Shown here one piece after another: positions 26,493-35,606 of a stretch of DNA of 64,000 nt (the stretch's first letter is position 1; each line of letters opens with the position of its first letter). The notes under the pieces were generated by a model. It saw only the letters and a list, made by a program, of their open reading frames with translations. It made no database searches and was not told the origin of the DNA. The DNA is from BRH-c54 sp965284565 (lineage in GTDB: Bacteria; Bacteroidota; Bacteroidia; Flavobacteriales_E; Vicingaceae), in assembly GCA_965284565.1 (NCBI GenBank), contig OZ260100.1:62001-126000 (forward strand), read 5' to 3'. The position numbers and the translations under genes were made by a program.

Positions 26493-29456
26493 ATGAAGCG
26501 TTTCATTAGTTTTTCTTTCTTATTATTTCTTGCCTCAAGTGCTTTTGTTGAGCCGACTATGGAAGTTCCCAAGCCAAAAAATACGCTGCCAGAGTTTATT
26601 ATTAATGAAACCCCTTGGGCAGATTCGCTCATCCAAACGCTAACGATTGACGAAAAAATTGGTCAGCTGCTAATGGTGGCTGCTTATTCTAACAAAGATG
26701 CTAAACATGTTACTGAAATTGAAAAACTAATAACAGAAAACCACATTGGTGGATTAATCTTTATGCAAGGTGGTCCAGTTCGTGAGGCAACACTTTACAA
26801 CCAATACCAACAAAAAAGCAAAGTACCTTTATTGATTTCCATTGATGGCGAATGGGGCTTAGCAATGCGTTTGGATAGTACTATTAAATATCCGTGGCAA
26901 ATGACCTTGGGAGCTATTCAAAACAATGAATTAATTTATCAGATGGGGATAGATATTGGCGAACAATGTAAGCGATTGGGGATTCAGGTAAACTTTGCTC
27001 CTGTGGTAGATATTAATGTAAACCCTAAAAACCCTATTATAAATGCTCGTTCTTTTGGTGAACAAAAAGAAAATGTAGCCTTAAAAGGAATTGCCTACAT
27101 GCAAGGAATGCAAGCTGTAAAAGTAATGGCAAATGCCAAACACTTTCCCGGACACGGAGATACAGACAAAGATTCTCATAAAGCCCTACCTGTTATAAAT
27201 CACTCTAAAAGCAGAATGGACAGCATTGAACTTTATCCATTTAAGGAGTTAATCAACAAGCAATTAGCCAGTATAATGGTGGCTCACTTAGATATTCCCG
27301 CTTACGCAGAAGAAGCAGGAACTGCTACTACTTTATCGAAAAATGTGGTAACGCATTTACTAAAAGATACCCTAGGTTTTAAAGGGTTAATTTTTACGGA
27401 TGCGTTGAATATGAAAGGCGTTAGCAATTTATTTCCTCCAGGAGTGGTGGATGTAAAAGCCTTATTAGCAGGAAATGATGTCTTGCTTTTTTCGGGAGAT
27501 GTTCCTACAGCCATTACTGAAATAAAAAAAGCCATAGAAAATGGAGAAATTTCTGAAGAAGAAATTACTGCCCGTTGCCTAAAAATATTAAGAGCTAAAG
27601 AATGGACTAGGGTTCATAAAAATAAAAAAGTAGCAACAAAAAGTCTATATGCAGATTTAAACAAAAAAAAGTACGAAGTTCACAACAAAAAGCTATTTCA
27701 TGCTGCTTTAACGGTACTTAAAAATGATGCTGACATTTTACCAATAAAAACCTTAGACACGCTTAATATTGCTAGTTTAAGTATTGGTAATGAAGGCGAA
27801 AACCACTTTCAGCAGACTTTAGGTTTATATACTAACATTACCCATTATTCCTCTGAAGATATCTCTAAAGATGATACCATTAAATTATTAAAAAACCTTA
27901 GTCAGCACAATTTAGTAATTGTTGGAATACATAAATCAGATAAACATCCATGGAAAAAATATGACATTGATGCTGCTACTAAATCATTTATTGTCAAACT
28001 GCAAGAAAAAACAAAGGTGATCCTTACTGTTTTTGCTAATCCTTACAGCTTAATAGATTTTCCGGAAGCCGAAAATGCTGACGGATTAATTATGGCTTAT
28101 CAAAACAATGCTTACTCCCAAAGTGGAGCTGCTCAACTTGTTTTTGGAGCAATTGGTGCTAATGGAAAACTGCCTGTAAGTGTTTCCGAAAGCTTAGTAG
28201 CAGGAACTGGAATTGACATTAACCCTATTGGCAGATTGGCTTATGGCGAGCCTGAAGATGTTGGTTTACGTACCGAAGATTTGTATCGTATAGATTCTAT
28301 TGCTTTATCAGGAATTCTAGAACAGGCCTATCCAGGTTGTCAGATTTTTGTAGCTAAAAACAACAAAGTAATTTACCACAAAGCTTTTGGACACCATACT
28401 TACGATAATAAAATTCCTGCCACCATTAATTCTATTTATGATATTGCTTCGGTAACAAAAATTTCTGCTTCGTTATTGGGATTAATGCAGCTGCAAGATA
28501 AAGGCAAGCTGAGTTTAAACAACAACTTAGGTGATTATTTGCCAGACTTGATTCCTGATAGTTCTGAATATGGCGACCTTAATTTAAGAGAAATTCTGGC
28601 TCACCAATCGGGCTTACAAGCGTGGGTACCATTCTATATTAAAACCATGCGAAATGGCGTGTTAGATTCTGTAATTTACAGCAAAGATTCTACGGTTTAT
28701 TACCCTTACAGAGTTGCCGAAAACCTTTACATTAATCAAGAATATCCCGATTTTATTTTTGAACGCATATTAAGAGGACCTATAAAGACCAAAGAATACC
28801 GATACAGCGATTTAGGTTATTATTTTATGATGAAAATTGTAGAAAAGCAATCGGGAAAATCTTTATCTCAATATGTGGATGATGTGTATTCACAAATGGG
28901 AATGACCACTGCAGGCTATATTCCAAGAAGAAAATTTCCATTAGACAGAATTGTGCCAACGGAAAACGACAAAATTTTCAGAAAGCAACTCATCCATGGC
29001 GATGTTCATGACCCAGGTTCTGCTATGTTAGGCGGAGTTGGTGGACATGCGGGAGTGTTCTCTAATGCCAACGACATGGGGAAACTAATGCAAATGTATT
29101 TGAACAAAGGTTATTATGGTGGAAAAAGATACATTAGCGAGGAAACCCTAAATGAATACATTAAATGTCAGTTTTGTGATGAAAGCGATAATCGTAGAGC
29201 TGCTGGTTTCGACAAACCAATGATGGAAGGTGGTGGTCCAACTTGCAACTGTGTTTCATTCGATAGTTTCGGTCACTCAGGTTTTACAGGAACACTCGTT
29301 TGGGCTGATCCTGTAGAGCAAGTGGTTTATGTTTTTATGTCGAACCGAATACATCCTGATGCGGAGAATAAAAAACTACTAAAAATGAATATTAGAACAG
29401 ATATTCAACAAGTAATTTATGATGCCATAAATAAGCAGAAACAGTTGGTGGATTAA
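26493..29456 (+). CDS. glycoside hydrolase family 3 / beta-lactamase-fold serine hydrolase fusion
   Basis: This is a 987-residue exported protein, started at ATG 26493, giving a clear signal peptide (MKRFISFSFLLFLASSAFVE); a TTG three codons upstream is rejected. The N-terminal half is a NagZ-like GH3 domain, with KHFPGHGDTDKDSH at about 216-229 and the nucleophile region FTDALNM near 300. The C-terminal half (about 590-980) is a class C beta-lactamase/esterase-like domain with SVTK (SxxK), YSDLGYY in the YxN position, and HSGFTGT. Such fusions are known in Bacteroidota and are thought to act on cell-wall amino sugars and peptides in the periplasm. Confidence 0.92.
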   Translation: MKRFISFSFLLFLASSAFVEPTMEVPKPKNTLPEFIINETPWADSLIQTLTIDEKIGQLLMVAAYSNKDAKHVTEIEKLITENHIGGLIFMQGGPVREATLYNQYQQKSKVPLLISIDGEWGLAMRLDSTIKYPWQMTLGAIQNNELIYQMGIDIGEQCKRLGIQVNFAPVVDINVNPKNPIINARSFGEQKENVALKGIAYMQGMQAVKVMANAKHFPGHGDTDKDSHKALPVINHSKSRMDSIELYPFKELINKQLASIMVAHLDIPAYAEEAGTATTLSKNVVTHLLKDTLGFKGLIFTDALNMKGVSNLFPPGVVDVKALLAGNDVLLFSGDVPTAITEIKKAIENGEISEEEITARCLKILRAKEWTRVHKNKKVATKSLYADLNKKKYEVHNKKLFHAALTVLKNDADILPIKTLDTLNIASLSIGNEGENHFQQTLGLYTNITHYSSEDISKDDTIKLLKNLSQHNLVIVGIHKSDKHPWKKYDIDAATKSFIVKLQEKTKVILTVFANPYSLIDFPEAENADGLIMAYQNNAYSQSGAAQLVFGAIGANGKLPVSVSESLVAGTGIDINPIGRLAYGEPEDVGLRTEDLYRIDSIALSGILEQAYPGCQIFVAKNNKVIYHKAFGHHTYDNKIPATINSIYDIASVTKISASLLGLMQLQDKGKLSLNNNLGDYLPDLIPDSSEYGDLNLREILAHQSGLQAWVPFYIKTMRNGVLDSVIYSKDSTVYYPYRVAENLYINQEYPDFIFERILRGPIKTKEYRYSDLGYYFMMKIVEKQSGKSLSQYVDDVYSQMGMTTAGYIPRRKFPLDRIVPTENDKIFRKQLIHGDVHDPGSAMLGGVGGHAGVFSNANDMGKLMQMYLNKGYYGGKRYISEETLNEYIKCQFCDESDNRRAAGFDKPMMEGGGPTCNCVSFDSFGHSGFTGTLVWADPVEQVVYVFMSNRIHPDAENKKLLKMNIRTDIQQVIYDAINKQKQLVD

Positions 29457-29483
29457 AACTGTACTAAAACATAAGTAATTGAA

Positions 29484-29512
29484 ATAATTATTACATTTGA
29501 GATAAAGATACA
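29484..29512 (+). repeat. sequence resembling the left border of the cassette array
   Basis: This region contains AAAGATACAGTACGGATAAA, which matches AAAGATACAATGCGGATAAA at 47632-47651, the left border of the cassette array, except for two substitutions. The right half of the palindrome present at 47.65 kb is missing here. It lies shortly before a lipoprotein gene. The meaning is unknown. Coordinates are approximate to a few bases. Confidence 0.4.
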
Positions 29513-29575
29513 GTACGGATAAATAACACTGTTTTTTTTATTTGTATATTAGGCATGATTAAATTATAAGACAAA

Positions 29576-30499
29576 TTGAAAAATACCCAGACAATTATTC
29601 TGTTTATCATTAGTATAATGCTGACAAACACAAGTTGTCAAAATTCACCACCAAATTTGTTTGACAATGTATCAGGAAATTTTGATATTTATGATTCAAA
29701 CATGGTAGTGTCTTATTACAAGCTAAATATTAGTTCAATTTATCTTTACTCTTTAAAAAACAATTCATATAAAAGACTTACACACCCAAAAATAGGTAGT
29801 GATAATTATCCAAAATTTTCTCATGATGGAAAAAAAGTTGCATACATCAATTATAATTCAAAAAATCAAGTTTTAAATATTATAGATATAGAAACAGGGG
29901 AAGTTGAATCTCTTGTTACTTCACCTACACTATTAGATTATTGCTTCTCTAATAATGATAGTCTTATATATTTTTTAAAAGCAACTGAATTTAAAAACAA
30001 CTCTCCAATTGAAAAAAAAGCTCCTCATGGAATAGACCTTTTTCTTGTAGATATTCAAAGTAAATCTATTTCAAAATGTTCAGATTTAAATGAATATTCA
30101 ATGCATAGTATAACTGCTACATATTCTGATAGTTTATTAGCTGTATATAGTTACAGCCCTTATAAGATGGGAATCTCTATGATTTCAATAATAGATGGAA
30201 ACATTGAACAAATCAAAATGAAGAACCCACCAAGACCTAAAGTTAAAGCATATTTCTATCCTATCTCTTCGAGAAAAGATTCTTGTATTTTCAGTGTACT
30301 TCAAGATATTTACAAATATGACTTCATTAAAGAAGAATATGAGTTACTTCACAGTAGTTCTAGTACTACTAATGGCTATTTCTCAAATATCATTATAGAT
30401 AAAGAATGGAAAATCATATCATACAAAGATGAGGGTTATATTTATAGATATAATGTTATTAATAAATCATTACAAGAAATATTGATAGATATAAAATGA
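29576..30499 (+). CDS. lipoprotein with TolB/PD40-like beta-propeller repeats
   Basis: This 307-residue protein has a lipoprotein signal (hydrophobic TIILFIISIMLTNTSC with Cys near residue 21). The body contains PD40/WD40-like repeats, most clearly PKFSHDGKKVAYINYNSKNQ followed by VLNIIDIETGEVESLV, resembling TolB propellers. The apparent start is a TTG near 29576. The next ATG (residue 15) would break the signal peptide, so the non-ATG start is preferred but not proven. It stands alone. No binding partner can be inferred. Confidence 0.75.
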   Translation: MKNTQTIILFIISIMLTNTSCQNSPPNLFDNVSGNFDIYDSNMVVSYYKLNISSIYLYSLKNNSYKRLTHPKIGSDNYPKFSHDGKKVAYINYNSKNQVLNIIDIETGEVESLVTSPTLLDYCFSNNDSLIYFLKATEFKNNSPIEKKAPHGIDLFLVDIQSKSISKCSDLNEYSMHSITATYSDSLLAVYSYSPYKMGISMISIIDGNIEQIKMKNPPRPKVKAYFYPISSRKDSCIFSVLQDIYKYDFIKEEYELLHSSSSTTNGYFSNIIIDKEWKIISYKDEGYIYRYNVINKSLQEILIDIK

Positions 30500-30711
30500 A
30501 AAAATGCCCTCCGCTCCCGAGAGTTTAGCGAAGCGTAACTCGTGAATTATTAAGTAATTTTCTATACGCGAATTTTTATTTCCTAATCAATAAGATATCT
30601 CTATTTCATTTTACTAAACTTCGTTCCTCAGCTTGTAAAATTTCAATCGATATGACATAGATGATTGGCTTTGTGCGGTAGAAAAGTTCTTCATCTAGGA
30701 ATTTAGGGCTT

Positions 30712-33132
30712 TTACCCTCCTTCAAAACCACCATCAAAATCTCTTTGGTAGTTTTCTTGTCTTTTCTTTTGCTGATTAATTCTATAGGAGAAACTTAAAC
30801 GAGCCCAACGTGTTCTCCATTGTCTTTCGTTTACAGAAATGAAATTATCTCCTTCTGAAGTTCCTCTCCATTTACGCGTATTAAAAATATCATTCACATT
30901 AAAGGTAATCGTTCCTTTGCCTTTTAGCAAATCGAACGAAAAACCAGCATCTAAAGAATACATTGCTTTGTCACTTCCTTGTACTTCCTGACGAGGAGCT
31001 CTGTAAAAAGCTGATGCTTGTAAGTTCACTTTCTTTTTTATCGTCCATTTTGAGTTTAACCTTGTTGACCAAGTATAAGTATCTGCATCATAACGTTGGT
31101 TATTCAATTCACCTTCCTGAATTTCTCTAAAAAAATTAAAACTACCTCTTACACTCCACACTTTAAAAGGATCGTAAGAACCAGAAAACTCAACACCATA
31201 AGCATCTCTTGTTCCTAAGTTATAAGGCAATCTTATGGTATTTCCTTCATCATCTGGAACAATAATTCTGGTAATAACATCTGTGGTATAACGGTAATAA
31301 ACACTAGAAAGTAAAGAACCTTTTTTCCACATTTTTAAATATCCTGCTTCATAAGAATCTGAAAATTCAGGATTTAAATTGGGGTTTCCAGTAAAAACAT
31401 TTCTGGCATCGCTAAAACTAAAAAATGGTAATAAATACCAATGTCTCGGACGCTGAATTCTCTTACTATAACTCAACTGAACAGAGTTTTCATTTTTTAA
31501 TTCATACGAAAAATGCACACTCGGAAATAAGTTGAAATACTGTCTGTTATTTTCTTCATCCGTTAATTTTAACAAAGTAGTTACATCAGAATATTCAGCT
31601 CTAACTCCCAACTGATATGAAAATTTCTTTTTAATTTTATTACCAAACATCATGTAAGCAGCATAAATGTTTTCATCATATTGCATATCGTTATAAAAAC
31701 CAGGCAAGGCTTCAAATTGTTCGGTAACATCATTAAAAGTCCCTACTCCATAAGGATTAGTAAGCGTTCTTAAGGTAGATTTCAAACCTGTTTCAAACTT
31801 TCCTTCTTTATACGGATGAACATAATCTGCTTGAAACAACCAATCGTCAGATTTTTCATTATTAAATACACTTTGAACAGAGTTTTGAGAGGCATCAGTA
31901 GAATTTTGGTAAATAAATGAATCTTCAAAATCCATTGCTCCCGATTTTTGAGCATCTATGGTAAACAATCTATTTTTTTGCTTAAAAGTTTTTCTGTAAT
32001 TAAAAGAAACATCATAAGAAGAAAGGTCTTTATCTTCTACCTCATCTCTATTTACCACTTGTACAGGAATATCTAAACTATTATAATCAGAATATTGAAG
32101 TTCTACACTATTATCGGCATCTCCAGCATTAAAACTACCTGAAAGCGTTATAGAATTATGCTCATTAATATCATAACTTGTTCCTGCTCTAAAGTTATGA
32201 TTGATAGTATTTCTTTCTGTTTTCGAAACACTTTCATAACTAAAAGAGGTGTCAGGATAGAAAAATCGTTGTGTAGAGATACTTGTTCCTGGAGATTCTC
32301 TATAATTTACTCCATAACCAAAAAAGTAGTTAATCTTTTCTTTTTTGATGTTTAAGTTAAAGCCTCCACCATAATTACTAGGATAACCTACATCAACATT
32401 TACAACTCCATTTATTCCTTCTCTTTTATCTTTTTTAAGAATAATATTAATAATTCCTACTTCTCCCTCAGCATCATATCTTGAAGACGGATTGGTAATT
32501 ACTTCAATTTTCTCTATCTGGTTTCCTTGTAATTGTTTTAATGCCTGAGAAGTACTCATGCCAGTCATTCCAGAAGGTTTTCCATTAATTAAAATCCTTA
32601 CATTCCCGCTTCCTCTTAAACTCACATTTCCATCAATATCTACATCTACCGATGGTACACTATTTAATACTTCTGTGGCATCTGCTCCTTGGTTGGTAAT
32701 GTCTTTGTCTACATTAAAAACACGCTTATCCAAATCCATTTCCATCAGCTTTTTTTCTTCTACTACTTCAAACTCATCTAAAGCTAATGAAGAAGATTTC
32801 ATCACAACTTTTTTCATATCCACAGCTTTGTCAGCAATTGTTATGTTAGAAATGATTTTGCTCTCAAAGCTTAAAAAAGATAACTTAGCGTAATAGTTTC
32901 CATTTGGAAGAGGAATTTTAAACTTCCCATCCATATCTGTTGCTGCTCCTTTTATATAGCTTGAATCTGCCATATTATAAATAGCAACAGCCACATAAGG
33001 CAATACTTCTCCTTTAGCATCAGTAACTTTTCCCGAAAAATCGTATGTTTTTCCACCTCCTTGAGCCAACAAAGTTGTAGTAAAAAAAATAGCTATCACT
33101 AGCTGAAGAAATATAATTCTAACAAACTGCAT
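30712..33132 (-). CDS. TonB-dependent outer membrane receptor, OMP_b-brl_3 type
   Basis: This is an 806-residue outer-membrane beta-barrel protein with a signal peptide ending near LLAQGGGK. An N-terminal carboxypeptidase-regulatory-like domain (about 28-110, YDFSGKVTDAKGEVLPYVAV) is followed by a plug domain (about 120-235, DATEVLNSVPSVDVDIDGNV then SLRGSGNVRILINGKPSGM) and a barrel extending to the C-terminus. This family is common in Bacteroidota and its substrates are mostly unknown. It stands alone on the minus strand, divergent from the metallophosphoesterase gene. Confidence 0.92.
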   Translation of the reverse strand: MQFVRIIFLQLVIAIFFTTTLLAQGGGKTYDFSGKVTDAKGEVLPYVAVAIYNMADSSYIKGAATDMDGKFKIPLPNGNYYAKLSFLSFESKIISNITIADKAVDMKKVVMKSSSLALDEFEVVEEKKLMEMDLDKRVFNVDKDITNQGADATEVLNSVPSVDVDIDGNVSLRGSGNVRILINGKPSGMTGMSTSQALKQLQGNQIEKIEVITNPSSRYDAEGEVGIINIILKKDKREGINGVVNVDVGYPSNYGGGFNLNIKKEKINYFFGYGVNYRESPGTSISTQRFFYPDTSFSYESVSKTERNTINHNFRAGTSYDINEHNSITLSGSFNAGDADNSVELQYSDYNSLDIPVQVVNRDEVEDKDLSSYDVSFNYRKTFKQKNRLFTIDAQKSGAMDFEDSFIYQNSTDASQNSVQSVFNNEKSDDWLFQADYVHPYKEGKFETGLKSTLRTLTNPYGVGTFNDVTEQFEALPGFYNDMQYDENIYAAYMMFGNKIKKKFSYQLGVRAEYSDVTTLLKLTDEENNRQYFNLFPSVHFSYELKNENSVQLSYSKRIQRPRHWYLLPFFSFSDARNVFTGNPNLNPEFSDSYEAGYLKMWKKGSLLSSVYYRYTTDVITRIIVPDDEGNTIRLPYNLGTRDAYGVEFSGSYDPFKVWSVRGSFNFFREIQEGELNNQRYDADTYTWSTRLNSKWTIKKKVNLQASAFYRAPRQEVQGSDKAMYSLDAGFSFDLLKGKGTITFNVNDIFNTRKWRGTSEGDNFISVNERQWRTRWARLSFSYRINQQKKRQENYQRDFDGGFEGG

Positions 33133-33268
33133 AAGCCAACAAAACTAAGAATAAGCATTTTGAGTTTATTTTTTTTAGGAGATTTTAACAAAAAAATAAT
33201 CGGTTTAAGTTACTGTAGTCAAAGAATATCAAGGATTTTGCGTTCCTTTGTACTCCTATCTAAAAACC

Positions 33269-34519
33269 ATGTACTTTAAATTCATCATAACTGCCTCTTT
33301 TTTTGTTTTAGCGATAGACTGGTACTACTTCCGCTCAATTAAAAAGCTAACAGAACCATTAGCAAAAACTTGGCGAAAATCCATTATTATTGCTTATTGG
33401 GTGTTTACACTTATGGTTTTAGGTACGCTTGCCTATACCTCTTCATTTTTTGTTGAAAAAGCAGCTATTCCCAAAATTTTAAGGACTTATTTAATGGGGT
33501 TTATTTTCGTTGTTTATGTTTCTAAAATTGTAGGTATTGTGTTTGTAATGATATATGATTTACAATCCATTACCTTGTTTATTAAGAAAAATATTATTAA
33601 AAAATTTCGTCCTGAAAAGATACAGCAAGACCTTGGTAGAAGAACTTTTTTAAAGAAAACAGCTATTGTAGCTTCTGCTATTCCCTTTGGTACATTGTTG
33701 TTTGGAATGATAAATTCTGCATTTGATTATACGATTAGAAAACAACAACTAAAAATCCCAAACTTACCAAAAGCTTTTAAAGGGCTCAAAATCATACAAA
33801 TTTCTGATATTCATACAGGTAGTTTTATGTCGAACACTCCTTTAGAAGAAGCTGTGCAACTAATAAACAAACAACAAGCTGATATTATTTTCTTTACAGG
33901 CGATTTGGTAAACGACATAAGTGAAGAAGCCTTGCCTTTTGTAGATACACTTAAGAAAATACAAGCTCCTTTAGGTGTTTATTCCGTATTGGGAAATCAT
34001 GATTATGGTGATTATTTTTACCAACCAGAAGATATTGAAGGCAAACAACACAACTTAAAATTGATGAAAGAAATTCATGCAAAAATGGGTTGGAAACTGC
34101 TTAACAACGAACACCATATTCTTGAAAAAGATAACGAACGTTTAGCAATTGTTGGCGTAGAAAATTGGGGACATGGAATGCGGTTTCCTAAGTATGGAGA
34201 CATTGATAAAGCTAAAAATGGCTGTTTAAAAGAAGATATTAAGTTACTTTTAAGTCACGACCCATCGCATTGGGAAGCCCAAATACTAAAAGAACACCAA
34301 GATATTGCTGTTACCTTTTCTGGACATACTCACGGTATGCAATTTGGCATTGAAATTCCGGGCTTTAAATGGAGTCCTTCGGAATACATTTATCCACAAT
34401 GGGCAGGTTTATATAAACACAAAAAACAACAAATTTATGTCAACAGAGGTTTAGGCTTTTTGGGTTACCCCGGAAGAGTGGGAATATTGCCGGAAATTAC
34501 TGTTTTTGAATTAGGATAA
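33269..34519 (+). CDS. membrane-anchored metallophosphoesterase, YkuE/YaeI-like
   Basis: This 416-residue protein, started at ATG 33269 (a TTG seven codons upstream is rejected), has four hydrophobic segments in the first 160 residues followed by a calcineurin-like phosphoesterase domain. The metal-binding motifs are complete: ISDIHTG, GDLVND, GNHDYGD, LSHDP and SGHTHGMQFG. A Tat-like RRTFLKKTA sequence precedes one hydrophobic stretch. Related enzymes hydrolyse UDP-diacylglucosamine or phospholipid headgroups; the substrate here is not known. Confidence 0.9.
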   Translation: MYFKFIITASFFVLAIDWYYFRSIKKLTEPLAKTWRKSIIIAYWVFTLMVLGTLAYTSSFFVEKAAIPKILRTYLMGFIFVVYVSKIVGIVFVMIYDLQSITLFIKKNIIKKFRPEKIQQDLGRRTFLKKTAIVASAIPFGTLLFGMINSAFDYTIRKQQLKIPNLPKAFKGLKIIQISDIHTGSFMSNTPLEEAVQLINKQQADIIFFTGDLVNDISEEALPFVDTLKKIQAPLGVYSVLGNHDYGDYFYQPEDIEGKQHNLKLMKEIHAKMGWKLLNNEHHILEKDNERLAIVGVENWGHGMRFPKYGDIDKAKNGCLKEDIKLLLSHDPSHWEAQILKEHQDIAVTFSGHTHGMQFGIEIPGFKWSPSEYIYPQWAGLYKHKKQQIYVNRGLGFLGYPGRVGILPEITVFELG

Positions 34520-34565
34520 ATCCACAACTATTTTCTATTTTTGAACTTCATTTAATTAGCATAGT

Positions 34566-35456
34566 GTGAAATATAAATTTTTACTAATCGTTACTTTGTT
34601 CAGTTATTTATCTTCCTATTCTCAGGAATACATTGACTTAATTAAATTTCACTACTCTCCTACTCCACAGAATAATTTTATAGATACTACGGGAAAAGCA
34701 CCTCTTTCAGAAGTTGGTATGGACTTAACACTTCCAATAAAAATTAATGACTCTCTAGCTATTATTACTGGTGTCTTTTGGGAAAACATCAATACTCAAC
34801 TGGCTCCAGAAATAGAAAAAACTACAGTTTCTACCTTTAACCTTAGGGTAGGAATTAACAAAAAGCATAACGAAAAATGGTCGGGAACTTACTTGCTTTT
34901 GCCTAAAATTAGTTCCGACCTTAAAGATGTTAATAAAAATCATTTTCAGCTAGGCTTGTTAAGTTTGCTTAAACGTAGCTATTCTGCTAAAAAGAGTTAT
35001 AGTCTCGGATTGTATTATAACCAAGAATTATTTGGTCCTTTTTTCGTCCCATTGTTAGGCATCTATCGCAAGACAGAAAAATGGGAAATTAATTTTACCT
35101 TACCCATTTGGGCAGATATCAACTATAGTATAAACAAAAAAATTAGTGTTGGAGCAACTTTTAGTGCTTTTGTAAGAAGTTATTATTTAGGAGAATACGA
35201 TAGCTATTTGGTAAAGAAAAATAACGAACTTTTTGGGTATTTACAATACAATCTAACTAAAAGTGTTTTGTTACAAGCAAAAGTTGGTCACTCTATAGGT
35301 AGAAGCTTTAGGGCTTACTCCGAAGATGAAAAAGTTGATGTTGGCGTTTCTGCTTTTCGTTTTGGAGATGATAGAGAACAACTCAATCCTGATTTTAAAG
35401 ACGGTTTGGTTTTTAATTTTAGAATGATTTATCGTTTTGATTTGAGTGGGAAATAA
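34566..35456 (+). CDS. outer membrane beta-barrel protein, DUF6268-like
   Basis: This 296-residue exported protein has a signal peptide (LLIVTLFSYLSSYSQ) and alternating amphipathic beta-strands throughout, ending with a typical outer-membrane C-terminal strand (NFRMIYRFDLSGK). It resembles the Bacteroidota DUF6268 family of small barrels, although the assignment is by general pattern only. The start codon is GTG. It follows the metallophosphoesterase gene by 46 bases and may be cotranscribed with it. Confidence 0.75.
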   Translation: MKYKFLLIVTLFSYLSSYSQEYIDLIKFHYSPTPQNNFIDTTGKAPLSEVGMDLTLPIKINDSLAIITGVFWENINTQLAPEIEKTTVSTFNLRVGINKKHNEKWSGTYLLLPKISSDLKDVNKNHFQLGLLSLLKRSYSAKKSYSLGLYYNQELFGPFFVPLLGIYRKTEKWEINFTLPIWADINYSINKKISVGATFSAFVRSYYLGEYDSYLVKKNNELFGYLQYNLTKSVLLQAKVGHSIGRSFRAYSEDEKVDVGVSAFRFGDDREQLNPDFKDGLVFNFRMIYRFDLSGK

Positions 35457-35606
35457 TATTTCTTTATATTCGAATAATTAATCACACAGGTTTCCTCTTA
35501 AAATAGATTTAAAACACAATAAGCAAACCAATAAACAGTTAATTGGCATTGTAGTTTTTTATGTAGTTTTGCTTTCTTTAAAAAAAAGCATAAGCAAGGG
35601 AATAAA

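Noticed and set aside
30520..30560. GC-richer hairpin after the propeller lipoprotein gene (GAGTT...AACTC) as a terminator
   Set aside because: The stem has internal mismatches and no T-run. It may be a repeat remnant but I could not support a call.
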